Shown in pieces: positions 35,206 to 42,616 of a DNA stretch of 64,000 bases. The notes under the pieces were generated by a model. That model made no database searches and was not told where the DNA came from. It saw nothing but the letters and a program-made list of their open reading frames with translations. Position 1 is the stretch's first letter. Every line of letters starts with the position of its first letter. Made by a program: the position numbers and the translations under genes. Source of the DNA: Actinacidiphila yeochonensis CN732 (lineage in GTDB: Bacteria; Actinomycetota; Actinomycetes; Streptomycetales; Streptomycetaceae); assembly GCF_000745345.1 (NCBI RefSeq), contig NZ_JQNR01000005.1:2108001-2172000 (forward strand), given 5' to 3'.

Positions 35206-36663
35206 GTGACGACCCATTTGGACGGCCAGGGGACCTCGCAGGGCGGATACAACCGCCACCGAGCCCCCAAGGAAAAAGCCGTCAGCCGACGTTCCGCCCT
35301 CCTCCTCGCGGGAGCAGGCGGACTTGTGGCCGCCGGAGGCGCCGCCTACTTCGCCCGCCGGGGCGGCGGCGGCCCGGCACCGGACCTCTCCATCACCAAG
35401 CCGCCAGGAACGGCCGTCCGGCCGGCTCTCTGGTCGGAGCAGTTCCAGCCCGGCCACCTGTGGTCGGCCGGCGGCGTGGGCACGGCGAACGCCGACCCGA
35501 ACGACACCTCCCTGCACAGCCGGGGGACCCAGTCCTTCGCGGCCACCACGACGGGCACCGGGGAGCAGTCCTTCGTCCGCAGGCAGTCCATACCCGCCTT
35601 CGACCTGCGCGGCCGGACCATCCGCCTGGTCTTCCGGGTGGACGACACCACGCACCTCAACCGGATCACGTTCTTCGTCGGGAACCGGGACTACGGCGAC
35701 TACTTCTACTGGAACGTGCACATCCACTCGGCGGTCGACGCCAACTACGTCGGGCCCGGGGAATGGGTCACGGTGCACCTCCAGTGGGCGGACGTGGCGG
35801 GCGCGGCCGGGGCCTTCGCGATCTCGGCCAAGGGCGACCCCTCGACGCGGTCCGCCTTCACCGAGATGTCCTTCGAGGTCTTCGACGACAAGAAGGGCCC
35901 GGTCACCTACCACCTCCAGGCGGTGGAGCTGATCGAGGACACCACGAAGACCTTCCCCCACGGCGTCGTGTCGATCACCTTCGACGACTCGTTCCAGTCG
36001 GTCTACGACCTGGCCCGTCCGGTGATGGCCGAACACCGGTTCACCGGAACCGTCTACAACATCGCCGAGGCCGCCGGCACGGACCGCTACATGTCCGTGA
36101 AGCGCATGCAGGCCCTCCAGGACACGTGGGCCTGGGAGATGGCCGGCCACGCCTACTCCATGGACGCCCACAACACGGGCTACGACCAGCTCAGCAGGCA
36201 TGAGGTCGACACCGACCTGCGCAAGCTGCGCACCTGGATGGTGTCCCGGGGATTCCGCAGCGAGAACTTCGCCTACCCCCACGGGCTGTTCGCCGCCACC
36301 AAGGACGGTGTGCCCATCGACCGCATCGCGGGCGAGTACTTCGCCACCGCCAGGTCGATCGTCGGGGAGACCACCGAGACCTTCCCCCCGGCCATGCCCT
36401 ACCGGCTGAAGGCGCTCACCGGTGTCACCGACGACCCCCGCGGCGACGGGAACCCGGTGTCCGTCGTCACCGACCTCGGCGGGAAGCTGGACCGCTGCGC
36501 GAGCAGCGGGGACTGGCTGATCCTCTGCTTCCACCAGCTCGTCGCGAAGGGCCCCGAGGAGAGTACGCAGGTCAGCCAGGCCGGCTTCGCGTCCGTCATG
36601 AAGGCCATCGCGGATCACGGCATCCCCGTCGCGACCGTCGGCGAGGTCCTCTCCCACCCCTGA
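35206..36663 (+). CDS. Tat-exported polysaccharide deacetylase (NodB-type)
   Basis: A 485-aa protein. KAVSRRSALLLAGAGG near residue 25 is a twin-arginine signal. Residues about 80-245 form a beta domain (FDLRGRTIRLVFRVDD, FYWNVHIHS). The NodB domain follows: VSITFDDSFQSVYD (the catalytic Asp pair), GHAYSMDAHN in place of the usual HSxxH/HTxxH metal motif, NFAYPHGLF, and a C-terminal LILCFHQL with the late His. The metal motif reads H-x5-H, so zinc binding may be altered. It probably removes acetyl groups from an extracellular polysaccharide. GTG 35206 has no ribosome site but lies six bases after GATAAT, so it should be leaderless. Confidence 0.85.
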   Translation: MTTHLDGQGTSQGGYNRHRAPKEKAVSRRSALLLAGAGGLVAAGGAAYFARRGGGGPAPDLSITKPPGTAVRPALWSEQFQPGHLWSAGGVGTANADPNDTSLHSRGTQSFAATTTGTGEQSFVRRQSIPAFDLRGRTIRLVFRVDDTTHLNRITFFVGNRDYGDYFYWNVHIHSAVDANYVGPGEWVTVHLQWADVAGAAGAFAISAKGDPSTRSAFTEMSFEVFDDKKGPVTYHLQAVELIEDTTKTFPHGVVSITFDDSFQSVYDLARPVMAEHRFTGTVYNIAEAAGTDRYMSVKRMQALQDTWAWEMAGHAYSMDAHNTGYDQLSRHEVDTDLRKLRTWMVSRGFRSENFAYPHGLFAATKDGVPIDRIAGEYFATARSIVGETTETFPPAMPYRLKALTGVTDDPRGDGNPVSVVTDLGGKLDRCASSGDWLILCFHQLVAKGPEESTQVSQAGFASVMKAIADHGIPVATVGEVLSHP

Positions 36664-36772
36664 CCGGCGGACGTCCGACCGGGAAGCCGACGGAACCCAC
36701 GGAAGCCCTCCGGCGAAGGCCCTGGCCTGTCCTGGCCGCTCTGGCCCGCCGGCGGGTCCTTCCGGTGGCGTC

Positions 36773-36795
36773 ATGCAGGTATCTGCCTGCATAAT
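36773..36795 (+). promoter_or_regulatory. ArsR operator overlapping the -10
   Basis: ATGCAGG (36773-36779), six bases, CCTGCAT (36786-36792) is a perfect inverted repeat running into CATAAT (36790-36795), the -10 of the leaderless GTG at 36802. The position fits autorepression by the ArsR domain encoded there. Confidence 0.78.
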
Positions 36796-36801
36796 GGTGG
36801 G

Positions 36802-37692
36802 GTGAGCCCCGAAGCCGAGGAACCCGACAGGGTGGGCCAGGTCTTCAAGGCGCTGGCCGACCCGACGCGGCGGCTCCTGCTCGACCGCCTGCGCGAACAC
36901 GACGGCCAGACACTGGGAGAGCTGTGCGGACGTCTGGGTATGGCCCGCCAGTCGGCCACCCAGCACCTCGACCTGCTCGTACGGGCCAACCTGGTGACCG
37001 TGGTCCGCCGCGGCCGGGAGCGCCTGCACTACCTCAACCCGGTCCCGATCCACGAGCTCCAGGAGCGCTGGATCTCCGGGTTCGACCGGCCCCGCCTGCG
37101 CACGCTCGGCGCCGTCAAGAACCTTGCAGAGGAGTACGCCATGGGCACTGATTCCGTCGCCGTATCTGCCGTATCTGCCGTATCTGCTGAACCCGCCCTA
37201 TCTGCCGAACCCGCCGAACCCGCCGTATCGGCCGCGTCCACCCCGACCGTGCCGGGCTACGTCTACGTCACCTACATCCGTGCGAGCGCCGAACAGGTGT
37301 GGAGGGCGCTCACGGACGCCGACCTGACGGCGCGCTACTGGGGACACGCCAACGTGTCGGACTGGCAGCCCGGTTCCGACTGGGAGCACCGGCGGGCCGA
37401 CGGGTCCGGCGCCGTCGACGTCGTCGGCACGGTGCTCGCCGCCGAGCCGCCGACGCGCCTGGTCATCACCTTCGAGGACACCCCGGACACGGTCCCGCCG
37501 CGGGACCCCTCGGTCGTCACCTTCCTCGTCGAACCGCACGAGGAGATCGTGCGCCTGACCGTCACCCACGAGAACCTGCCCAACCGGGAGATGCTCGGCG
37601 GCATCTCGAAGGGATGGCCCGCCGTGCTGGCGAACCTCAAGTCGCTGCTGGAGACCGGTGAGGTCCTTCCGCAGGCCCCCTGGGAGATGTGA
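36802..37692 (+). CDS. ArsR-type HTH fused to an SRPBCC (AHSA1) domain
   Basis: A 296-aa fusion. Residues 8-95 are an ArsR winged helix (VFKALADPTRRLLLDRLREH, LCGRLGMARQSATQHLDLL, RRGRERLHYLNPVPI). Residues 110-145 are a Val/Ser/Ala/Glu linker with repeats (VSAVSAVSAEPALSAEPAEP). Residues 148-285 are an AHSA1/START-like ligand cavity (YVTYIRASAEQVWRALTDA, YWGHANVSDWQPGSDWEHR, LTVTHENL, GWPAVLANLKSLLE). Usually these are two adjacent genes. Fused, the SRPBCC part would serve as sensor of a hydrophobic ligand. GTG 36802 lies six bases after the -10, and the operator lies just upstream. It shares one base with the DinB-like gene downstream. Confidence 0.88.
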   Translation: MSPEAEEPDRVGQVFKALADPTRRLLLDRLREHDGQTLGELCGRLGMARQSATQHLDLLVRANLVTVVRRGRERLHYLNPVPIHELQERWISGFDRPRLRTLGAVKNLAEEYAMGTDSVAVSAVSAVSAEPALSAEPAEPAVSAASTPTVPGYVYVTYIRASAEQVWRALTDADLTARYWGHANVSDWQPGSDWEHRRADGSGAVDVVGTVLAAEPPTRLVITFEDTPDTVPPRDPSVVTFLVEPHEEIVRLTVTHENLPNREMLGGISKGWPAVLANLKSLLETGEVLPQAPWEM

Positions 37693-38189
37693 TGACCGCC
37701 GACGCCCTGCGCGGTGCCTTCCGGACGCTCCTGGAGGCCGCTGCCTCCGTCTCCGACGGCGACGCGGTCCCCGAGCCGCCGGCCGGCGAGTGGAACGCCG
37801 ACCAGATCCTGGCGCACGTCTCGCTCGTCACCGCGGCCACGCTCGCCACCGTCGCCACGATCGCGGCCGGGGCCAACGCGGCCTACGACAACCGCCTCGC
37901 GCAGGACGCGTGGACCATCGAGCACACGATCGAACTGGCCGGCGGCCACGCGGGGCTGCGCGAGCGGATCGGCGCCCAGGCCGACGCCCTGTGCGCGCTG
38001 GTGGGCGCGGGCCTGGGCGACCGCGAACTCGACACGCCGGTGCCCAGCCGCCTCGTGTCCAACCGCGCCGTCATGGTCGACCAGCCCCTCGCGCTGCGGG
38101 ACATCATCGCCGGTCTCGCGGCGCAGGAACTGCCCGGCCACGCGGAGCAGCTCCTCGCCCTCAAGGGGCGGGCACGGGTGGCGCACTGA
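37692..38189 (+). CDS. DinB / maleylpyruvate-isomerase-like protein
   Basis: A 165-aa four-helix protein of the DinB superfamily. AGEWNADQILAHVSLV is the usual N-terminal metal-side helix (His in LAHV), and the C-terminal helix contains LPGHAEQLLALKG with a second His. Members often act in mycothiol-dependent chemistry, but only part of the three-His site is evident, so a catalytic role is uncertain. ATG 37692 overlaps the fusion regulator's stop by one base (TGATG), so both are co-translated and share the ArsR operator. It is probably the target gene of that regulator. Confidence 0.75.
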   Translation: MTADALRGAFRTLLEAAASVSDGDAVPEPPAGEWNADQILAHVSLVTAATLATVATIAAGANAAYDNRLAQDAWTIEHTIELAGGHAGLRERIGAQADALCALVGAGLGDRELDTPVPSRLVSNRAVMVDQPLALRDIIAGLAAQELPGHAEQLLALKGRARVAH

Positions 38190-38201
38190 GGTCGTGAACG
38201 A

Positions 38202-38232
38202 GGGGGCCGGACGGATTCCGGCCCCCCCTTTT
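38202..38232 (+). terminator. terminator after the ArsR/DinB operon
   Basis: GGGGGCCGG (38202-38210) pairs with CCGGCCCCC (38218-38226) over seven bases, followed by CCTTTTCG: a near-canonical intrinsic terminator. Confidence 0.88.
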
Positions 38233-38432
38233 CGTGTGCCCGTTCGGCGCCTTTCCCGTCCGGGACGAACTCCCCCCGCTCCACGTCGCGTTCCTCGGCC
38301 TTCGCCGCGGACCGCGCGGACGCCGCCGGCACGGTCGGGGAGTCCGCGAGCCAGGCCCTCACGGTGGGCTGTCGGTGGTCCGGGCCCGCGCTGCGACAAC
38401 TCGGGAGCCCCGGGAGCCCCGGGCCGACGGGC

Positions 38433-39227
38433 TCAGTGCAGGCCGCGGCCGAACCCGACGGCCAGCGGCATCCGCAGGCCCAGCGGCGGGGGAGCCGCCA
38501 GCGCGTCGGTGACCGGGCGGGAGAACGGACGGTCCATCAGGGCGCCCAGGACGAAGTCCGCGGTGAGCGCGAAGACCTCGGACCGGTGGTGGCGCAGCGC
38601 GTGGCCGTCGGAGTGCACCTCGAACCGGCACACCTCGCGGTTGACCTTCTTCGCCCGCTCCGCCAGCCGGTAGGACAGCTCCGGATCGGTGGCACCGTCG
38701 TCCGTGCCGTGGACGATCAGCACCCGGCGCCCGTTCAGCTGCTTGACCGGCTCCTGCTCCACCTCCGGCTCGGGCCCGTCGGGCAGCCACGGCGCCAGTG
38801 CCACCGCGGCCACCACGCCGGGACGGCCCGCCGCGTGCAGGGCGGCCCGGCCGCCCATGTCGGCGCCGACCAGGGCCACCGGTACGTCGCCGTACCGGCG
38901 CAGCGCCTCGTCGACCGCCCACTCGGCGTCCTCGGCGGGGTGCGCGTGGCCGCCGTTCCAGCCGCGGAAGCGGTAGTGGACCACGTGCGCGGCCAGTCCG
39001 TCATCCCCGGCGGCGCGCACCAGGTGCCGGGCCAGCGGCCACATCACGGCCGCGGCCACGGGGGAGCGCCGACGGGTGCTCAACGGGTCGCCGCCGGGCA
39101 GCGCGAGCACGACGGCGCGCACCGCGGGGTCGACGCCGTGCCCCCGCCGCGACGGCGCGGACGCCCGCCCGGCGGTCACCGGTCGGCCCAGCCGGGCGCC
39201 GCGTGCCGGTAGAGCTTGCGAAGCCAT
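38433..39227 (-). CDS. alpha/beta-hydrolase-fold protein with Asp at the nucleophile position
   Basis: A 264-aa protein. The fold words are VVLALPGGDPLSTR (oxyanion strand), FRGWNGGHAHPAEDAEWAVD, the nucleophile elbow LVGADMGGRAALHAAG, VLIVHGTDDGATDP (acid loop) and RFEVHSDGHALRHH (late His). The elbow reads G-A-D-M-G where G-x-S-x-G is expected. Asp can serve as nucleophile in dehalogenase/epoxide-hydrolase members, but this protein looks like the dienelactone-hydrolase or serine type, so it may be non-hydrolytic. ATG 39227 is used; the true start may be later. It is divergent from add, with the nucleoside operator in between. Confidence 0.75.
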   Translation of the reverse strand: MASQALPARGARLGRPVTAGRASAPSRRGHGVDPAVRAVVLALPGGDPLSTRRRSPVAAAVMWPLARHLVRAAGDDGLAAHVVHYRFRGWNGGHAHPAEDAEWAVDEALRRYGDVPVALVGADMGGRAALHAAGRPGVVAAVALAPWLPDGPEPEVEQEPVKQLNGRRVLIVHGTDDGATDPELSYRLAERAKKVNREVCRFEVHSDGHALRHHRSEVFALTADFVLGALMDRPFSRPVTDALAAPPPLGLRMPLAVGFGRGLH

Positions 39228-39298
39228 GGCGCAACGATGGCAGACAACAGGGTGTGCGTTCGATGGCCGGGCGGAAAAATATTCAGAGCAACGTACAG

Positions 39299-39322
39299 TC
39301 TACGCGCGTAGGCGTTATCGTT
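39299..39322 (+). promoter_or_regulatory. nucleoside-regulon operator and leaderless promoter of add
   Basis: TCTACGCGCGTAGG (39299-39312) contains the 12-bp palindrome CTACGCGCGTAG. Five bases later TATCGT (39317-39322) is the -10, and ATG 39329 lies six bases further on. The same 14-mer occurs before deoC. Confidence 0.75.
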
Positions 39323-39328
39323 CCCCTC

Positions 39329-40540
39329 ATGGAGAACGCCACAGCCACCCACCGTCCCCACCGTCCCACCGCTGAGCAGATCCGCCGCGCACCCAAGGCG
39401 CTCCTGCACGACCACCTCGACGGCGGACTGCGCCCGGGCACCATCATCGACATCGCCCGGGAGACCGGCTACGAGGGGCTGCCCGAGACCGAACCCGACC
39501 GGCTCGGCGCCTGGTTCCGGGACGCCGCGGACTCCGGCTCGCTGGAGCGCTACCTGGAGACGTTCGCCCACACCTGCGCCGTGATGCAGACCCATGACGC
39601 GCTGGTCAGGGTGGCCGCCGAGTGCGCGCAGGACCTGGCCGCCGACGGCGTCGTCTACGCCGAGATCCGCTACGCCCCCGAGCAGCACCTGGCGGGCGGG
39701 CTGACGCTGGAGCAGGTGGTCGAGGCGGTCAACGAGGGCTTCCGGCTGGGTGAGCGCCGGGCCCGGGAGGACGGCAACCGCATCCGGGTGGGCGCGCTGC
39801 TCACCGCCATGCGGCACGCCGCCCGCTCCCTGGAGATCGCCGAACTCGCCAACCGCTACCGGGACTCGGGCGTGGTCGGCTTCGACATCGCCGGTGCCGA
39901 GGCGGGCTTCCCGCCCACCCGGCACCTGGACGCGTTCGAATACCTCAAGCGCGAGAACAACCACTTCACCATCCACGCCGGCGAGGCGTTCGGCCTGCCG
40001 TCGATCTGGCAGGCCCTCCAGTGGTGCGGCGCCGACCGGCTCGGCCACGGGGTGCGGATCATCGACGACATCGAGGTGGCCGGCCGCGAGGACGGCGGTG
40101 CCTCCGACCCGTCCGAGGGCGCCGGCCGGCAGGTGCGGCTGGGCCGGCTCGCCTCCTACGTGCGCGACAAGCGGGTGCCGTTGGAGATGTGCCCCACCTC
40201 CAACCTCCAGACCGGCGCCGCCAGCTCCTACGCCGAGCACCCGATCGGGCTGCTGCGGAGGCTCCACTTCCGCGTCACCGTCAACACCGACAACCGGCTG
40301 ATGTCCGGCACCAGCATGAGCCAGGAGTTCGCGCACCTCGTAGAGGCGTTCGACTACACGCTGGACGACATGCAGTGGTTCACCGTCAACGCGATGAAGT
40401 CCGCGTTCATCCCTTTCGATGAACGGCTCGCCATGATCAACGAGGTGATCAAGCCCGGATACGCCGAGCTGAAGGCGGAATGGCTGTTCGGTCCGGCCGC
40501 CGCCGCAGGGCCGGTGGCCAGCGGTTCCGCGCTCCGCTAG
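39329..40540 (+). CDS. add: adenosine deaminase
   Basis: A 403-aa metal-dependent deaminase turning adenosine and deoxyadenosine into inosine and deoxyinosine. The zinc ligands are in LLHDHLDGG (HxH) and the catalytic Glu is in IHAGEAFG. GHGVRIIDD, CPTSNLQTG and NTDNRLMSGTSM complete the site. A 17-residue insert between the GHGVRI and LGRLASYV words (EVAGREDGGASDPSEGA) is longer than in many homologues. ATG 39329 is set by the -10 just before it and by MENATATHRPH homology; a long upstream open frame is spurious. It is controlled by the operator shared with deoC. Confidence 0.95.
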   Translation: MENATATHRPHRPTAEQIRRAPKALLHDHLDGGLRPGTIIDIARETGYEGLPETEPDRLGAWFRDAADSGSLERYLETFAHTCAVMQTHDALVRVAAECAQDLAADGVVYAEIRYAPEQHLAGGLTLEQVVEAVNEGFRLGERRAREDGNRIRVGALLTAMRHAARSLEIAELANRYRDSGVVGFDIAGAEAGFPPTRHLDAFEYLKRENNHFTIHAGEAFGLPSIWQALQWCGADRLGHGVRIIDDIEVAGREDGGASDPSEGAGRQVRLGRLASYVRDKRVPLEMCPTSNLQTGAASSYAEHPIGLLRRLHFRVTVNTDNRLMSGTSMSQEFAHLVEAFDYTLDDMQWFTVNAMKSAFIPFDERLAMINEVIKPGYAELKAEWLFGPAAAAGPVASGSALR

Positions 40541-40638
40541 GCGCTGACGGCGGCCCGCGGCGAGGAGACGGGAGGCGGGGTCCGGGCGCGGCACGCCCGG
40601 TTGCACGCGAGGTTTCCCGATGACTACGTTCCGTTGTC

Positions 40639-40962
40639 ATGCAGACCCGAACCAAGAAGACCCTCGCCGCAGCCGCACTCGGGCTGGCCGCCACGGCCGC
40701 CGCGGCCGGCACCGCCTCCGCCACCAGCCTGGTGTCGAGCCCGAACGCCCTCGCCCCGGTCGGCTCCGCAGCCGGCCTGGTCCCCGGCGCCGCCACCTCC
40801 CTCGCCGGAGCGCAGACCGCGGTCGCCCACGGCACCTCCGCGGTGCCGGCCAAGTCGAGCAGCCTGGTGCCCTCGGACAACCACCTCTCCGGGAACTCGG
40901 TCGCCCCGGTCACCGGCCTGCTCGGCGGCCTCCCGGCCGGCGGCAGCATCCTCGGCGGCTGA
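40639..40962 (+). CDS. small secreted protein, unknown function
   Basis: A 107-aa precursor: signal peptide (RTKKTLAAAALGLAATAAAA, likely cut near ASA-TS) and about 75 mature residues rich in Ala/Gly/Ser/Val. It ends in VAPVTGLLGGLPAGGSILGG. The end resembles the VTGLLPH end of the secreted protein at 48767-49150. A promoter TTGCAC (40601-40606), 18 bp, TACGTT (40625-40630) stands eight bases before the ATG, so there is little or no leader. It has no Cys and no recognisable domain. Confidence 0.75.
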   Translation: MQTRTKKTLAAAALGLAATAAAAGTASATSLVSSPNALAPVGSAAGLVPGAATSLAGAQTAVAHGTSAVPAKSSSLVPSDNHLSGNSVAPVTGLLGGLPAGGSILGG

Positions 40963-41380
40963 CCCCCCGGTCCGCCCCCTGAGCCGCCCCGCCGGCTCGC
41001 CGGCCCGTCCCCCTGCCCGCGCGAACGCGGTGCGCCGCCCCGCCCGTTCCGGGTGACGCCGCGCGGGCGAAGGGCGCCGTGCCTCCCTCGCGGGCGCACC
41101 GACCCGTACGGCCGCGCCCCTCACGTCCGAGGTGCGCGGCCGCCGACCTTCCGGGTTCCGCTTCCGCGGGCCGGGCGGGCCGACGGGCGGGACGAGCACC
41201 CGGCCGGGAGGCCCGCGGCGGGTACCCGGGAGGCCCGCGGCGGGTACCCGGGAGGGTTGACCGGCGGGTACCCGGGAGGGTCGACGGCCAACGGGGTCCG
41301 GAGCAGAACGGGGTCCTACGGGGAAGGGCCGTGCGGGTGCCACGGGACCGGCGCGGGCCGTGCGACCGGGTTCCCGGGTG
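40963..41380. other. GC-rich intergenic region with tandem repeats
   Basis: No gene is recognised. A 22-bp unit GGGAGGCCCGCGGCGGGTACCC is repeated in tandem at about 41206-41250, and GCGGGTACCCGGGAGGG recurs at 41264-41281. It separates the small secreted gene from the VanZ-like gene. Confidence 0.6.
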
Positions 41381-41857
41381 CTACGGGACCAGCGCGGTCG
41401 CCGGCTCCCCGGGCGCCGCGGTCTGCCGGGCGGCGCCGCGCAGCCGCCGCCGGGCCGCCGGCACCACCAGCACGTGCGCGAGCGCCACCCCGGCGGTGTT
41501 GAGCAGCAGCGCGTCCACGTCGAAGAGCTGCCCGGGCACCATCGTCTGCGCGAACTCCACCGACATCGAGACCATCAGCCCGGCGAACACCGTCCGGGCG
41601 AACGAGGCGTACGCGGAGGTCTCCGCCCGCCCGCCGGCCATCGGCAGCAGCACGCCGAGTGGCGCCAGCAGCCCCAGCCCCGCGCCCAGCCGCCGGGCCG
41701 CCTGCACCGGGCCCATCGCCAGGTCGTCGTGGATCGTGCTGAACGGGCGCAGGTTCGGCGCCGGCACCCACGCGACCGCGTGCGGGCGCAGCAGCATCCA
41801 GCCGACGAAGACCAGATACGCGGCGGTGAGTACGATCCCGACCGCGCGCACCCTCAT
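41381..41857 (-). CDS. VanZ-family membrane protein
   Basis: A 158-aa membrane protein with four helices. Family words: YLVFVGWMLLRP, NLRPFSTIHDDL, the helix LGLLAPLGVLLPMAGG, and the conserved SVEFAQTMVPGQLFDVDALL followed by LLNTAGVALAHVL. VanZ was first seen as a teicoplanin-resistance accessory gene, but most chromosomal members have unknown function. ATG 41857 begins MRVRAVGIVLTAAY; ATG 41905 in frame upstream is possible. It stands alone, with no glycopeptide-resistance genes nearby. Confidence 0.85.
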   Translation of the reverse strand: MRVRAVGIVLTAAYLVFVGWMLLRPHAVAWVPAPNLRPFSTIHDDLAMGPVQAARRLGAGLGLLAPLGVLLPMAGGRAETSAYASFARTVFAGLMVSMSVEFAQTMVPGQLFDVDALLLNTAGVALAHVLVVPAARRRLRGAARQTAAPGEPATALVP

Positions 41858-42028
41858 GACCAAGCCATCGTGCCGCACACCGTCGATGACGCCCTCCTCG
41901 ACCATTCCGGTTCCGCCTCGCCTCTCGACACACCCCCGCATGCGCCGGTGACACGGCTCACGGTCCTCGTTCCGCTGCTGCCGCCGGACCCCGAGGGGCG
42001 GCCGGTCACCTCCCGGGTGAGCCGGTGG

Positions 42029-42616
42029 TCACAGCGGGGTGCCGGCGTCGTCCGCGCCGGTGCGCAGATCCGAGGTGCAGGTGTACGAGCGGAGGCCGTC
42101 GGAGGGTCCGGGGCCGCCGATGGCGACCGCCCGGTCGGGGGCGACCATGGCGTCCGAGGTGAGGGTGCAGACGATCTGGGCCAGGGCGAAGGGCGGCAGG
42201 GCGCTGGGTGCCTGGTTGAGCCGCAGCGAACTCGCGGGGTCGCCCTCGCGCGGGCCGGCCAGCTCCAGGGAGGCGGGGACGGCCGAGGAGAAGCCGGCCT
42301 TGGCCTCCTCCGGGCGCGGGCTGAACTGGATCTGGCTGATGAGCTGCTGCACCCGGCCGTACCAGTCGACGCGGCTGTCGGGCAGCGTCAGGTTCCGGCT
42401 GACCGGGGTGACCTGCATGCTGCACACCAGGAACACCTGCCGGGTGACCTCGCTCGGGTCCGGCTTGGCCGGCGGGCGGGGTGCCGCGCACGACACCCGG
42501 GTGGGGGCCGGTCCGGCGTCGACCGGGACGCTGGTCGTGCGGATGCCGCAGCCGCTCAGCAGCACCAGGCCGAGGACGGCGGTCAGCGGCAGGCCGTAGC
42601 GGCGGGCCGGGGTCAT
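42029..42616 (-). CDS. lipoprotein of the AfsQ operon
   Basis: A 195-aa lipoprotein: signal peptide YGLPLTAVLGLVLLSGC with the lipid Cys near residue 21, then GIRTTSVPVDAGPAPTR. The mature domain shows VFLVCSMQVTPVSRNL, WYGRVQQLISQIQFSP and ALAQIVCTLTSDAMVA, a GerMN-like layout. ATG 42616 overlaps the kinase stop (ATGA), so it is the third gene of the operon. S. coelicolor has a lipoprotein gene in the same place beside afsQ2. The N-terminus after the Cys resembles the GerMN lipoprotein at 16845-17453. It may modulate signal sensing by AfsQ2. Confidence 0.85.
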   Translation of the reverse strand: MTPARRYGLPLTAVLGLVLLSGCGIRTTSVPVDAGPAPTRVSCAAPRPPAKPDPSEVTRQVFLVCSMQVTPVSRNLTLPDSRVDWYGRVQQLISQIQFSPRPEEAKAGFSSAVPASLELAGPREGDPASSLRLNQAPSALPPFALAQIVCTLTSDAMVAPDRAVAIGGPGPSDGLRSYTCTSDLRTGADDAGTPL

